Source: Rodentibacter heidelbergensis (lineage in GTDB: Bacteria > Pseudomonadota > Gammaproteobacteria > Enterobacterales > Pasteurellaceae). From it: a stretch of DNA of 64,000 nt. The notes under the pieces are model-generated. The model saw nothing but the letters and a program-made list of their open reading frames with translations. It made no database searches and was not told where the DNA came from. Below, piece by piece: positions 63,902-64,000 of this stretch (its first letter is position 1; every line of letters starts with the position of its first letter). The translations under genes were made by a program, and so were the position numbers. Location of the stretch: contig NZ_MLHH01000005.1 of NCBI RefSeq assembly GCF_002000125.1, positions 62,001 to 126,000 on the forward strand, in the 5' to 3' direction.

Positions 63902-64000
63902 ATGCATCAATATTTACACCTTCCCTATTTTGATCCCAGCATTTTTACTTTTGGTGATAGCAACATCGGTCTGCGTTGGTATGGCTTGATGTATCTATTG
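63902..64000 (+). CDS. lgt: Prolipoprotein diacylglyceryl transferase Lgt (partial, runs off window)
   Basis: The first 33 codons, [19 protein letters not shown] through [10 protein letters not shown], match the N-terminus of Lgt, the enzyme that transfers diacylglycerol to lipobox Cys in prolipoproteins. It is on the same strand 8 bp after the TauE-like gene, continuing the rppH unit. Lgt would lipidate the several lipoproteins in this window. Confidence 0.9.
   Translation, partial: MHQYLHLPYFDPSIFTFGDSNIGLRWYGLMYLL

Overview
This is a chromosomal segment of a Pasteurellaceae bacterium, most likely Haemophilus or Aggregatibacter. The best marker is the Haemophilus-type DNA uptake signal sequence (USS, core AAGTGCGGT or its complement). 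I counted roughly 45 copies by eye, about one per 1.4 kb, inside genes, between genes and as the arms of terminators. Gene content and several local gene orders also fit: glpT/glpABC, nagK-alanine symporter, deoD-nupC, trmO/menA-rraA, ferredoxin/rna-pgk-fba, menB-menC-aroQ-accBC, fucR/fucIKUAP, pilABCD/ampD and rppH-tauE-lgt. I see no rRNA, CRISPR array, prophage or insertion sequence.

Layout. 0-5.2 kb: divergent glycerol-3-phosphate uptake (glpT) and anaerobic oxidation (glpABC), with two perfect CRP sites between them. 5.2-9.2 kb: folD, tRNA-Pro and tRNA-Arg, ycaO and a YafS-like methyltransferase. 9.2-16.9 kb: gloB, hemA, an exported glycosidase-like protein, a tRNA cluster (Met, Leu, Gln, Gln), ribA, a PAP2 phosphatase, nagK and a sodium/amino-acid symporter. 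16.9-19.1 kb: nupC-deoD nucleoside uptake and phosphorolysis, then the radical-SAM activase yjjW. 20-25.8 kb: trmO, menA, rraA, purB-hflD, trpS and a DUF406 protein. 26.2-29.5 kb is the main accessory island: a TbpB-like surface lipoprotein and its Slam-type outer-membrane translocon. 29.5-39 kb: a small DUF1232 gene, ferredoxin, RNase I, pgk-fba, an O-antigen-ligase-like protein with a GT9 glycosyltransferase, a YczE-type membrane protein, a repressor/lipoprotein pair with operator-like repeats, the glycyl-radical enzyme yjjI and an SMR transporter. 39-47.7 kb: phosphohexomutase, menB-menC, aroQ, accBC and glmU. 47.8-54.6 kb: the L-fucose operon. 54.8-64 kb: pyrG, the type IV pilus/competence operon pilABCD with coaE-yacG, ampD, a 507-bp AT-rich gap with DnaA boxes, rppH, a TauE-type exporter and the start of lgt.

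How it fits together. CRP appears to be the dominant regulator of catabolic genes. Perfect or near-perfect 16-bp CRP cores precede glpT/glpA, nupC, fucI and probably yjjI. A CRP-S (competence, Sxy-dependent) site precedes pilA. Menaquinone genes are split between menA and menBC.

Most notable observations: (1) the Slam module is doubly damaged. The cargo lipoprotein is split by a frameshift at a short G run, and the Slam barrel has an in-frame stop that removes its C-terminal strands. Its promoter region also carries a T10 tract. (2) Two intergenic copies of a structured element (alternative hairpins plus T run plus USS) show covariation. (3) The YjjW activase and its presumed YjjI partner lie 17 kb apart. 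(4) The ampD-rppH gap contains repeated DnaA boxes. No clearly undescribed multi-gene system is visible.
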